Part shown: piece after piece, positions 1 through 7,756 of the stretch
How the letters are laid out: every line of letters starts with the position of its first letter
Position numbering within the stretch: the first letter of the stretch is position 1
Assembly (NCBI GenBank): GCA_015067145.1
Contig: SVNA01000015.1
Coordinates: 1 to 43,935, forward strand
Length of the DNA stretch: 43,935 bases
Reading direction: 5' to 3'
Source: Oscillospiraceae bacterium
GTDB lineage: Bacteria > Bacillota > Clostridia > Oscillospirales > Ruminococcaceae
Made by a program: the position numbers and the translations under genes
The notes under the pieces: model-generated
Databases searched by the model: none
Told to the model about the DNA's origin: nothing
Seen by the model: the letters and a program-made list of their open reading frames with translations, nothing else

Positions 1-244
1 TTTCTACGAATGGGCTGTTGATTGGGAATACTCTTTCAACACCACAACCGTAAGCAACACGTCTTACTGTAAATGTTTCGTTGATACCACCGTGTTTTTT
101 AGCGATAACTGTGCCTTCAAACACCTGAATTCTTTCTCTTTCACCTTCTTTGATACGAACGTGAACTTTAACTGTGTCACCAACGTTAACTTCTGGTTTT
201 TCTGCTTTAAGCATGCCTTCTGTCATCAATTTGATTGCGTCCAT
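1..244 (-). CDS. rplS: 50S ribosomal protein L19 (3' part beyond window edge)
   Basis: Structural protein of the large ribosomal subunit, located at the 30S/50S interface. The visible 81 residues start [10 protein letters not shown] and contain the typical L19 core, including [21 protein letters not shown] and the [11 protein letters not shown] stretch. The family is usually about 115 residues, so roughly the last 30 lie past the left edge. The ATG at 244-242 has a GGAGG site at 250-254. The gene is preceded by a near-consensus promoter (378-406) and a leader of about 125 nt with several stems, so it is probably transcribed independently of the radical SAM genes upstream. Identity is near certain; only the end is missing. 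Confidence 0.96.
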   Translation of the reverse strand, partial: MDAIKLMTEGMLKAEKPEVNVGDTVKVHVRIKEGERERIQVFEGTVIAKKHGGINETFTVRRVAYGCGVERVFPINSPFVE

Positions 245-372
245 TTTTTCCTCCATGATTTTACAAGTGTTCATAAATGATAAAATCTATTATCAGCAGC
301 GGACCACCCGTTTAATGCTTTGTTTTTTTCTTATACATTAACCCTGTTGATGGCTCAACAGATACTAACGCC
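245..372 (-). ncRNA. structured 5' leader of rplS, probable L19 leader
   Basis: Read on the minus strand, the region between the rplS promoter and start codon can fold into three local stems: UGUUGA/UCAACA around a GCCA loop (345-360), UUAAUG/CAUUAA (312-317 with 336-341), and UGAUAA/UUAUCA (278-295), with a conserved-looking GGGUGGUCCGCUG stretch between the last two. An L19 leader family (a putative ribosomal-protein autoregulatory element) is known upstream of rplS in low-GC Gram-positive bacteria. Position and size fit, but I could not run a covariance model, so family membership is inferred. Confidence 0.55.
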
Positions 373-377
373 TAAAT

Positions 378-406
378 ATAATACCACAACATATACCTTA
401 TGTCAA
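378..406 (-). promoter_or_regulatory. sigma-A promoter of rplS
   Basis: On the minus strand: TTGACA (401-406), a 17-nt spacer, then TATTAT (378-383). The -35 is a perfect consensus match and the -10 matches 5 of 6, as expected for a ribosomal protein gene. Transcription would start near 370 and give a leader of about 125 nt before rplS. Confidence 0.85.
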
Positions 407-444
407 GGAAAATTTGACAAAATATACATATTTTTAAGGCAGTT

Positions 445-1098
445 TTATTGCAAAATATTCAAATCTTTATCAAAGAGATTTTTACGGATTACAAATGCAT
501 CTATAACCTCTATACCATAACTATCTTTGAGAAAATCCAGCAGAAGCTGCGGATTGATATTAATAGGAGTACCTGCAGGATAGATTGCGGTAAATGTCAC
601 TTCGTTATCCTTTTCATTGATAACATTAATATCCTTGATAAGTTCTTTAAGGTTGATATCTTTCTGGCCCTTTTTTGTAACTTTTGTAACAATCGCCTGC
701 TCTGATGTTTCATATCTGTTCAGAGCATTAAGAATATCCGATTTTGCACCGTAAAGTGTAATATCATATTTTGCATACATAATGCTGCGTGCATCGTAGT
801 CAGGGGCTGAAGCACCAACAAGCTCTATCCCCTGTGGCAGAGTATCTTCCAGTGCTTTGAGAATGTCCGCTTCCGCCATTTCTTCGTTAAGACGGAAATC
901 AACACTTTCGCATTCACTTTCGTGACCAAGAGATAAAGGCAGTGTAAATGTCATATAGATATGAGGATTAAAGCCCTGGGAATACCACACAGGCAGACCT
1001 GATTTTTTAAGTGCACGTGCCATAACACGCTGAAGGTCAAGCTGAGAATAATAGATAGAAAGACCTTTTTTTCTGAATTTAAGCCTTATTGTATTCAA
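445..1098 (-). CDS. TIGR03936/DUF2344 family radical-SAM-linked protein
   Basis: 217-residue protein of the family always found next to, or fused to, the TIGR03960 radical SAM protein. Visible features are the N-terminal RLKFRKKGLSIYYSQLDLQRVMARALKKSG-type region (shown here only in part: YYSQLDLQRVMARAL), then GLPVWYSQGFNPHIYM and LSLGHESECESVDF, which are typical of DUF2344. It has no cysteine cluster of its own. The start overlaps the end of the upstream radical SAM gene by 20 nt, indicating co-translation and a shared function. The biochemical role of this family is not established. In other Clostridia the pair often sits beside rng and rplU; here the next gene is rplS. Start ATG at 1098. 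Confidence 0.85.
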   Translation of the reverse strand: MNTIRLKFRKKGLSIYYSQLDLQRVMARALKKSGLPVWYSQGFNPHIYMTFTLPLSLGHESECESVDFRLNEEMAEADILKALEDTLPQGIELVGASAPDYDARSIMYAKYDITLYGAKSDILNALNRYETSEQAIVTKVTKKGQKDINLKELIKDINVINEKDNEVTFTAIYPAGTPININPQLLLDFLKDSYGIEVIDAFVIRKNLFDKDLNILQ

Positions 1099-2932
1099 AA
1101 CAAGCCCTCCCTAAAAGTTTATTTGCACCGCAGTTGTAGCACTGCTTGTTGCAAGGTTTTGAAGTCATAGCTTCAAGAGATTTTTCGTATTCTCTGATAA
1201 GGAAATCCTTTGTAACACCATAGTTGATATGGTCCCAAGGGTTGATTTCATCAAATGTTCTCTGTCTGTTTGCATAAAATGCCATATCAATTCCGTTTTC
1301 TGCAAATGCATCCAGCCAGTTCTGATAGTTAAAGCATTCAAACCAGCCGTCAAAGATACTGCCTTTTTTGTATGCATCGAGAATAACCTTGGACAGCTTT
1401 CTGTCACCGCGGGCAAATACAGCCTCGAGGAAGCTTGTATCTGAGTCATGGTAACTTACCTTGATTCGACGGTTGTTTGCACAGCATTCAAGAAGATATG
1501 CCTGTTTAGCCTTAAATTCTTCTGCTGTATCCTGTGCTACAAACTGAAATGGTGTAAATGGTTTTGGTACAAAACAAGCCACGCTGATTGAAACTTCAGC
1601 ACCTCTGCCCTTTGGTCTGTCAGGCATAGAATAGTAGTATTCAATAACTCTTTTTGCTGTATCAGCAATACCTTTGATATCTTCCATAGTTTCACCTGGG
1701 AGACCCATCATAAAGTAAAGCTTAACTGCAGAATATCCTGCTTTGAATGCCAGTTTGCAGGTTTTTTCAAGCTCTTCTTCTGTAACGTTTTTGTTGATAA
1801 TGTCACGCAGACGCTGTGTGCCTGCTTCCGGTGCAAAGGTAAGACCGGATTTACGTACTTTGGAAACCTTTTCCACAAGACTTTCGGAGAAGTTGTCCAC
1901 ACGCAAAGACGGCAAAGCTATATTTACCTTTTCTTTTTCTGTCCACACCATCATTTTGTCCAGCAACTCTTCAAGCTGCGGATGGTCGCTGGTGGAAAGT
2001 GATGTAAGGGAAACCTCTTCGTATCCTGTACATCGGCAAAGCTCCTTAGCTCCGTCATTGATAAGATCAGCATCTCTTTCTCTAAATGGACGGTAGATAA
2101 ATCCCGCCTGACAGAAACGGCAGCCACGCACACAGCCACGGAGAACTTCAACCATTGCCCTGTCATGAATAGCACCAATCATCGGCACTGCAACATCGGT
2201 TGGGAATGGATGATTTTTAAAATCTCTTACAATAGCCTTTGTGCAAGGAATTGGTGCATTTACATCGGAAGATACAGATTTTATGGTGTTATCTTCGTTA
2301 TATTCAATCTGATAGAGACCTGGGACATATACACCGTCAATTCTGGAAAGTTCAATAAGTATTTCCTGTTTGCTTTTTCCCGCTTTTTTAAGTTCGTTGA
2401 GTTTATTGCATACATCGATTGTATGAAATTCACCTTCGCCAAGGAACATAAAATCAAAGAAATCTGCCATTGGTTCTGCGTTGCAGGTACAAGGACCGCC
2501 TGCACAGATTAATGGCCAGCTTTCATCACGATCCTTGGCATAAAACGGTATACCGGCCAACTCCAGCATAAGCAGTACATTGGTATAACTGAGCTCGTAC
2601 TGCAATGTGAAACCTACAATGTCAAAATCTGTAAGTGGATCTTTGCTTTCAAGTGCAAAAAGAGGAATATCTCTTTCTTTCATCTGCTCAATCATATCTG
2701 TCCAAGGTGCAAAACAGCGTTCACACCATATATTGGGCTGTTTGTTGAGTGCGTCATAGATAACCTTTAAACCTAGGTGAGACATACCAACTTCGTACGT
2801 ATCAGGAAAACAGAATGCAAATCTTACATCTATATCCTTTTTATCTTTAATAATGCAGCCCGGTTCACCGCCTGTATAACGTGCAGGCTTCTGAATACTT
2901 AAAAGGGCTGATTTAAGTTTATTGTCTATCAT
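1079..2932 (-). CDS. TIGR03960-type B12-binding/radical SAM protein
   Basis: 617-residue radical SAM enzyme of unknown substrate. Residues about 35-190 look like a cobalamin-binding-type Rossmann region (CFPDTYEVGMSHLGL, then FLGEGE). The radical SAM cluster motif CVRGCRFC supplies C267, C271 and C274, followed by GFIYRPFRERD. The C-terminus carries a further cysteine group (CNKQCYNCGANKLLGRAC), a possible second metal site. I chose the ATG at 2932 because AGGGGG stands about 6 nt upstream. An in-frame ATG at 2959 has no ribosome binding site and lies almost on the predicted transcription start. The gene overlaps its DUF2344 partner downstream by 20 nt. The family assignment is firm and the reaction is unknown. 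Confidence 0.9.
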   Translation of the reverse strand: MIDNKLKSALLSIQKPARYTGGEPGCIIKDKKDIDVRFAFCFPDTYEVGMSHLGLKVIYDALNKQPNIWCERCFAPWTDMIEQMKERDIPLFALESKDPLTDFDIVGFTLQYELSYTNVLLMLELAGIPFYAKDRDESWPLICAGGPCTCNAEPMADFFDFMFLGEGEFHTIDVCNKLNELKKAGKSKQEILIELSRIDGVYVPGLYQIEYNEDNTIKSVSSDVNAPIPCTKAIVRDFKNHPFPTDVAVPMIGAIHDRAMVEVLRGCVRGCRFCQAGFIYRPFRERDADLINDGAKELCRCTGYEEVSLTSLSTSDHPQLEELLDKMMVWTEKEKVNIALPSLRVDNFSESLVEKVSKVRKSGLTFAPEAGTQRLRDIINKNVTEEELEKTCKLAFKAGYSAVKLYFMMGLPGETMEDIKGIADTAKRVIEYYYSMPDRPKGRGAEVSISVACFVPKPFTPFQFVAQDTAEEFKAKQAYLLECCANNRRIKVSYHDSDTSFLEAVFARGDRKLSKVILDAYKKGSIFDGWFECFNYQNWLDAFAENGIDMAFYANRQRTFDEINPWDHINYGVTKDFLIREYEKSLEAMTSKPCNKQCYNCGANKLLGRACFEYNKA

Positions 2933-2962
2933 AATTTCCCCCTGAAAAACAGTGTTCATATT

Positions 2963-2991
2963 AGTTTAACATATACATCGCATTTTTTCAA
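2963..2991 (-). promoter_or_regulatory. promoter of the radical SAM gene pair
   Basis: On the minus strand: TTGAAA (2986-2991), a 17-nt spacer ending in TGT (extended -10 TGn), then TAAACT (2963-2968). Transcription would start near 2955, which supports the downstream ATG at 2932. The -35 lies only 6 bp from the -35 of the divergent plus-strand promoter. Confidence 0.55.
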
Positions 2992-2997
2992 ATATTA

Positions 2998-3026
2998 TTG
3001 CCCTGTATATCCATATATGGTAATAT
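2998..3026 (+). promoter_or_regulatory. candidate promoter of the 131-residue membrane-anchored protein gene
   Basis: TTGCCC (2998-3003), a 17-nt spacer, then TAATAT (3021-3026) preceded by TGG (extended -10). The spacer contains the perfect 10-bp palindrome CCATATATGG (3011-3020). Each hexamer matches consensus at 4 of 6 positions and the region is very AT-rich, so the call is tentative. Confidence 0.4.
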
Positions 3027-3063
3027 ATATATTATATTGTATTAAATGTTTAGGAGGAAGATT

Positions 3064-3459
3064 ATGTTTGTCAAAACTCTTACCATTCTTGCTGTTGTTG
3101 GTGTTACTGTGTATCTTTTATACACAAATGGCTATATAACAATTCAGAACAAAAAGGCACTTATGTTTGTAGGTAAACACGGGTTTATGGATAAACGCTG
3201 CAGTGCAAAATTTTCCTCATGCACAGGACGTATAAAAAAGATAATTATTTTTAAAGAAAACCGTCCATATAGATTTAACCTTAACTGCACACTTGAAAAA
3301 GGTGAGATAAAAGTTACTGTCCGCAATACGCAGAAACAGGATATCCTTGTTCTGACTCCTGAAAAACCTGATGGTGTAATTAATCCAGACATTGGAAAAT
3401 ATTATCTGGAAATAGAAATATATAAAGCATACGGCAGTTATGAACTGACATGGAAATAA
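3064..3459 (+). CDS. hypothetical membrane-anchored protein, 131 residues
   Basis: I do not recognise this family. The protein begins with one hydrophobic segment (residues about 5-25, LTILAVVGVTVYLLYTNGY). It could be an uncleaved signal anchor leaving about 105 residues outside the cell. The rest has alternating hydrophobic/polar stretches (RIKKIIIF, KGEIKVTVRN, YYLEIEIYKAYGSYELTW), which suggests a small beta-rich domain, and three cysteines. The ATG at 3064 is preceded by AGGAGG at 3051-3056; an ATG at 3046 would place that site inside the coding region and is rejected. It is one of only three plus-strand genes and converges on the peptidase pair, sharing a terminator with it. Codon use looks like its neighbours. 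Confidence 0.75.
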   Translation: MFVKTLTILAVVGVTVYLLYTNGYITIQNKKALMFVGKHGFMDKRCSAKFSSCTGRIKKIIIFKENRPYRFNLNCTLEKGEIKVTVRNTQKQDILVLTPEKPDGVINPDIGKYYLEIEIYKAYGSYELTWK

Positions 3460-3496
3460 AATAAACCTGCGTTTTATTACAAACGCAGGTTTATTT
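3459..3496. terminator. bidirectional terminator between convergent genes
   Basis: A 16-bp perfect inverted repeat (arms 3459-3474 and 3481-3496, loop 3475-3480) followed by T-rich sequence on the plus strand and by TTTATTTC on the minus strand. It ends the 131-residue protein gene and also the M50 peptidase gene; the right arm lies inside the last codons of the latter. Confidence 0.85.
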
Positions 3497-4016
3497 TATT
3501 TATGTAATAATACAGACAAAACAATACAACAGATAATACAGAATATATTAAATTATTTGTAAGTATAAATACTGACATTGCAAATATAACAACCGACAAT
3601 TTATCCAACATTCTGATAATTCTGTTATCTGGAACAAAATTCTGTACCAGCTGCCCACCGTCCAAAAAACTTACAGGAAGCATATTAACCAGAAAAACAA
3701 CAATATTTACACAGAGAAAAACATATATATTCAATCCAAATTTATCCATTAAAAATAAACAGGACATTATTATAAAGATAAAATTTACTAAAGGACCGCA
3801 TATAAGCACAAAAGTCTTTTTTGTTTTTTCTTCAGGGTAATTGCTGAGCGACAATCCGAAGATTGAAGCTTTAACCTGAGGTTTGTGCCCGCAAACAATA
3901 CAAGCTAATATATGCCCTGCTTCGTGACACACAGAGGATAATATCAAATAAAAAAATATATTCAGTTTATCAAACATCAGTGCAAAAAAGATAAAAATCA
4001 GAAGAAATAAATTCAA
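3477..4016 (-). CDS. M50 family site-2-type metallopeptidase, SpoIVFB-like
   Basis: 179-residue multi-pass intramembrane zinc protease. It has the HEAGH motif (residues 31-35) in a hydrophobic segment and the second S2P motif NMLPVSFLDGG with the third zinc ligand D119. It has no PDZ domain and is short, which matches the SpoIVFB group rather than RseP. SpoIVFB cleaves pro-sigma-K in sporulating Bacillota, where it is encoded right after SpoIVFA, a membrane protein with an M23/LytM domain. Exactly that arrangement is seen here. The start is a TTG directly after the TAG of the upstream gene (TAGTTG), with GGTGG as a weak site; an ATG 13 codons later is an alternative. The S2P call is firm; the SpoIVFB role is inferred. 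Confidence 0.85.
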   Translation of the reverse strand: MNLFLLIFIFFALMFDKLNIFFYLILSSVCHEAGHILACIVCGHKPQVKASIFGLSLSNYPEEKTKKTFVLICGPLVNFIFIIMSCLFLMDKFGLNIYVFLCVNIVVFLVNMLPVSFLDGGQLVQNFVPDNRIIRMLDKLSVVIFAMSVFILTNNLIYSVLSVVLFCLYYYINKINLRL

Positions 4017-4769
4017 CTATTCCACCGTATACTTTGGATTAACCCTGTTATCATTATACAATACTTCAAAATGCAGATGCGGACCTGTCACCATTCCCGT
4101 ATCTCCAACGGTTGCAATAATCTGCCCTTTTATTATGTTTTCGTTTTCCTGCACAAGTACAAACTGTGTATGTCCGTAGAAAGTCTGCATCTCATCATCT
4201 GTTTTTATCTTTATATAGTTTCCGGCAACATCTGTATACCCTGTTTCGATCACTTTTCCGTCAAATGCTGCCTTAATAAAAACACCTTTTTCTGCCGCAA
4301 TATCTATACCGGTATGGAAATCTTTCTGTTTTTTATTGAAAGGATTTTTTCTCACGCCAAATTCAGAGGTAATAATGCCTTTCAGCGGCATAATTCCTTT
4401 CTCTTCCGGAACATATTTTTGTAAAGATATGTTTGCCGGATATGTATCGTTTGTTCCTTTACCATAAATATAAGCTGCTGTCTGCATCATAATATCGTAT
4501 TTTTCTGCAATATCTGCAGTTATTTTTTCAATATATTTTTTGTATGAAAAATTACTGTATTCAGTTATCTCTGTAGTAAAAAACTGAGAATAATCCTCTT
4601 TTACACTATAAAAAGCTTCTCCGTCTTTTACTTTAAGCATTACAGATGCAACAACAAATATTGCAGTAACCAGTATCTGAACATACAGATACAAATTGTT
4701 ATTATATTTGTTTTTTCTTTTTTTAGTCTTTTTACCTTTTACAGATGTTTTTTTCTGAATTTCGCTCAT
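4017..4769 (-). CDS. membrane-anchored M23 (LytM) peptidase, SpoIVFA-like
   Basis: 250 residues: a very basic N-terminus (KGKKTKKRKNK), one membrane segment at about 26-46, an extracytoplasmic linker, and a LytM/M23 domain from about residue 128. The domain keeps the zinc ligands H152 and D156 (FHTGID) and H233 (HLHFEV), plus H200 and H231, so it looks competent for peptidoglycan hydrolysis rather than being a degenerate scaffold. It abuts the M50 gene with no gap, mirroring spoIVFA-spoIVFB, in which the M23 partner anchors and inhibits the protease. It could instead be a SpoIIQ-like or general endopeptidase. ATG at 4769 with AGGTGA 5 nt upstream. I could not define a promoter in the 38 nt that separate it from the preceding terminator. 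Confidence 0.85.
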   Translation of the reverse strand: MSEIQKKTSVKGKKTKKRKNKYNNNLYLYVQILVTAIFVVASVMLKVKDGEAFYSVKEDYSQFFTTEITEYSNFSYKKYIEKITADIAEKYDIMMQTAAYIYGKGTNDTYPANISLQKYVPEEKGIMPLKGIITSEFGVRKNPFNKKQKDFHTGIDIAAEKGVFIKAAFDGKVIETGYTDVAGNYIKIKTDDEMQTFYGHTQFVLVQENENIIKGQIIATVGDTGMVTGPHLHFEVLYNDNRVNPKYTVE

Positions 4770-4807
4770 TTAATCACCTGTAAAATATATATGATATCGA
4801 AAATAAA

Positions 4808-4845
4808 AAAATACATCGGAACCTATAATGAATCCGATGTATTTT
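4808..4845 (-). terminator. terminator of the amidase gene
   Basis: A 13-bp perfect stem (4808-4820 with 4833-4845) followed on the minus strand by a long T-rich run (TTTTTTTATTTT). It lies just after the amidase stop and before the M23 gene. Confidence 0.85.
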
Positions 4846-4855
4846 ATGTTAAATT

Positions 4856-7654
4856 TTATATGGCATCAAATGCTGCAGCAATACCATCTGCAATAGCTTT
4901 AGCCATTGCATTCTGATAATCTTCATCTTTGAGTTTATCATATTCATCAACATTTGAAAGGAACCCACATTCAACAAGTATTGCCGGGAACTCCATATGT
5001 GTTGTTACAGTATACCAGCCGTATTTTTCTCCCCTGTCTCTTGTTCCTAAAGCTGATGCAAGTGAAGCTGAAATTTTATCTGCATAAACTTCAGAATATG
5101 GGTTAAAATACCATGCTTCTGTACCATAAGCTGACGGCGACGTAGATGAATTCTGATGGATACTTACAAACAGATGAGGTGAATAGCTCTGTGATGCAGA
5201 TACCCTTGAAGAAAGACTTACATAGTTTGTTGTATCTGTAATCTGAACATTTGCTCCACGTTCCTCAAGTATGGATTTTACCTTTTGTGCAATTTCACGG
5301 TTAATCTGTGCCTCTGTTTTCATGCCTTCAATCGGCAGTGCACCGGAATCATAACCACCGTGTCCGGGGTCAAGATATATTTTAGCCCCTGAAATTCCCG
5401 ATGGAACATTGGTAAATCTTATAACAAGATAATCTCCGTCATAGTATGTTTTATAGCCTGCAAATTTACCGCTCTTATGGAAATAAAGTTTTAGTGTAGC
5501 ATTGTCACCTTCTTTATCAATTTTAGCACTTGAGAATATATTGTTGTCCGAAACTGAAACTTCACAAACCTCTTCAACGTTTCTAAAGTCAAGACGTATA
5601 GAATCGGACTTAAAGGAACTTATACCGTTTTCTGCATCCAATGCCAAATCCTTGAGATAAGCTCGATATGCCATAGGCTGTTCCTGTTTAAGCTTGAGAT
5701 AAATGTATCCGGATTCTGAATAAACCTGTGCTTCCTTGATTTTATTTGCCACAAGTTCCTGTTCACCGATAACCTTTACATCTGCTGCGTTTATACGAAC
5801 CCCTGAACTTAAAATATAATACTGATATGTTGTGCTGCCGCTTGTAAAGGAAAGCAAATCACTTGCAATAAAGTCTCTGCTGCCTTTAGGCAACGGGAAA
5901 CAATCGCCTGACGGATCGGCATTAAGAACAGATGCCGGATATGTGCGAGCCTGTGATGCTGTAACCTCAATCATATTCCCCTTTTCGCCTATCTCAATTT
6001 CAGGAGGCGGCAACGCAGTAACTTTAATCCTTGCACCTGATTCTTCCTGTTCAATTCCCTGCCATACACCTGTAAATTTGATTTTACCTATATCCTGAGC
6101 TTCTTCCTGACTGGACGGAACCTGATAATCACCTGTATACAGTACATAGTTGGAGTTTTTATCGGTTTCATCGCCCTCTTTGTCACTTGCAAGCAGTTTG
6201 ACTTTTGTACCATTGATTTTTGCCGTAATTTCAGAATCTTTATATGCATAAGCAGAAATTGTTACAACAGAATCTCCCTCAACTGTCATTGAGCCTTCTG
6301 GTGAAACAGACTGGAATATCTTTACATTTCTTGTGATTTTATATGTAACAGTTTTTGTTTTGTGTTCAAAACTGAACGTGTTTTCCCCTGCTTTAAGTTC
6401 TATTTCAAGGGAGAATACCCCTTTTTCATTACGGCTTACATCTTCACCGTTAAGAAGTAACGGGAAGTTAGGGTCAGATGCACCATAGAAGCTGACATTA
6501 GGTTCGTATGTTGAGTATACCAGTTCCTCCGGACGGCTAACAGTAAGAGTGGTAAGAATATCCTGTACTTTAATCTGGTCTTTATAAAATCTAACTATCA
6601 GATCGGTATGACCATCAGGATTTTGTTCCAGATGTTCATAGGAAGCAAATACTGCACCTTTTGCATCAATATCTCTCATAGCTATAAGCTGCTGAAGAAC
6701 CTGGTCAGGTGATGCCCAACCTGTCTCCTCGGAGGAAAGTTTACTGTTGTATATAAGTGCAGAAACATCTGCATTATATTCTTTGGCAGTATCTCTCCAC
6801 CATTTCAGCGTTGTTTTAAATGGTACCTGTTTATTGGCAATAGCTCCCGGTAAATCCACCAGCAAAGTTTTTATATTGGCAGCATCAAGAATTGCATACA
6901 GATCAACATATCCATCTGTGTACATTTCAAATTCTGCACTTGTACCTGAGCCGCTTTCAACAGTGCTGCTGTTTGCCCATACACTGTCACAGACAAGACC
7001 AAACTGCATATCAGGTGCAACACTTTCTACAGTGTCAGACAACACTTTTACAAGACTTGTTGCACTTTCGTTTATCCATTGTTCAAAACCCATACCTGCA
7101 GAAAAAACCTTATACTGTTCAAAGCTTTTTTCTGTAATGCTGTTATAATAACCTTCAATCAGAAGAGCATCAAGCTTGTAATTTTTGGCAATTTCCTCAA
7201 CATTTTTTATGCTTTGAGCTATTATATCACTGTCAATATATCCATAACTATATAGTGTGTCATCAATCACAGCATAACAAGGGTTTACTACACCATAAAC
7301 ATAAATTTCATTTTCTTTCGCTTTATCAATGAAATACTGCAATGCATCAAAGGATGTATATATAGGGTAGTATTCGGATTTATATATAACGCCATCTCTG
7401 TTTTGCAGGTTAAGATAAGCAGTATTAAGTTCGTAATCAACCATATTGCTGATTATTTCATCTATCTGTGCTTTTACATTATCTTCTGCCTGATTTGCGG
7501 AGCCTGCAAATTCATCTCCGGGAGTTATAATAACGCCTTTTATCTCCTCAGGAGTATTATACAATACCTGTTCAGTATCATCTGCATAAACAGATAAACT
7601 GCAAAGAGCAAAAATAACTATTAAATTGAAAAGTAATCCAAAAACTTTTTTCAT
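4856..7654 (-). CDS. secreted N-acetylmuramoyl-L-alanine amidase with GH-like N-terminal domain
   Basis: 932-residue exported cell-wall enzyme. Residues 1-24 form a signal peptide ending SVYA. About 30-380 resemble the GHL10/DUF4015-type glycosyl-hydrolase-like barrel (GVIITPGDEF start, YVYGVVNP, KLDALLIEGYY, ending FYKDQI). About 385-560 are beta-sandwich-like stretches, and about 560-755 may be a wall-binding region. The C-terminal Amidase_3 domain (759-932) has all zinc/catalytic residues: H765 (LDPGHGG), E787 (NREIA), H833 (SIHQNS) and E895 (VECGFLSN). The amidase should cut the bond between muramic acid and the stem peptide. Whether the barrel is active on sugars cannot be told. It is transcribed alone, with its own promoter and terminator. 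ATG with a GAGG site. Confidence 0.9.
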   Translation of the reverse strand: MKKVFGLLFNLIVIFALCSLSVYADDTEQVLYNTPEEIKGVIITPGDEFAGSANQAEDNVKAQIDEIISNMVDYELNTAYLNLQNRDGVIYKSEYYPIYTSFDALQYFIDKAKENEIYVYGVVNPCYAVIDDTLYSYGYIDSDIIAQSIKNVEEIAKNYKLDALLIEGYYNSITEKSFEQYKVFSAGMGFEQWINESATSLVKVLSDTVESVAPDMQFGLVCDSVWANSSTVESGSGTSAEFEMYTDGYVDLYAILDAANIKTLLVDLPGAIANKQVPFKTTLKWWRDTAKEYNADVSALIYNSKLSSEETGWASPDQVLQQLIAMRDIDAKGAVFASYEHLEQNPDGHTDLIVRFYKDQIKVQDILTTLTVSRPEELVYSTYEPNVSFYGASDPNFPLLLNGEDVSRNEKGVFSLEIELKAGENTFSFEHKTKTVTYKITRNVKIFQSVSPEGSMTVEGDSVVTISAYAYKDSEITAKINGTKVKLLASDKEGDETDKNSNYVLYTGDYQVPSSQEEAQDIGKIKFTGVWQGIEQEESGARIKVTALPPPEIEIGEKGNMIEVTASQARTYPASVLNADPSGDCFPLPKGSRDFIASDLLSFTSGSTTYQYYILSSGVRINAADVKVIGEQELVANKIKEAQVYSESGYIYLKLKQEQPMAYRAYLKDLALDAENGISSFKSDSIRLDFRNVEEVCEVSVSDNNIFSSAKIDKEGDNATLKLYFHKSGKFAGYKTYYDGDYLVIRFTNVPSGISGAKIYLDPGHGGYDSGALPIEGMKTEAQINREIAQKVKSILEERGANVQITDTTNYVSLSSRVSASQSYSPHLFVSIHQNSSTSPSAYGTEAWYFNPYSEVYADKISASLASALGTRDRGEKYGWYTVTTHMEFPAILVECGFLSNVDEYDKLKDEDYQNAMAKAIADGIAAAFDAI

Positions 7655-7695
7655 TACTGCCTCAATAATTGTTTAAAAATGTATATATTTAGTAT

Positions 7696-7724
7696 ATTAT
7701 ATTACATTTTGTTTCGTTAGACAA
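7696..7724 (-). promoter_or_regulatory. promoter of the amidase gene
   Basis: On the minus strand: TTGTCT (7719-7724), a 17-nt spacer, then a perfect TATAAT (7696-7701). It sits between the transketolase terminator and the amidase start and predicts a leader of about 35 nt. Confidence 0.75.
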
Positions 7725-7756
7725 CTATATATTGTAATTTCACATTTTTGAAATAA

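Noticed and set aside
4770-4807. Sporulation-type (sigma-E-like) promoter before the M23/M50 pair, based on CATATATATT
   Set aside because: The match is a run of AT repeats and no convincing -35 box lies at the right distance; too weak to annotate.
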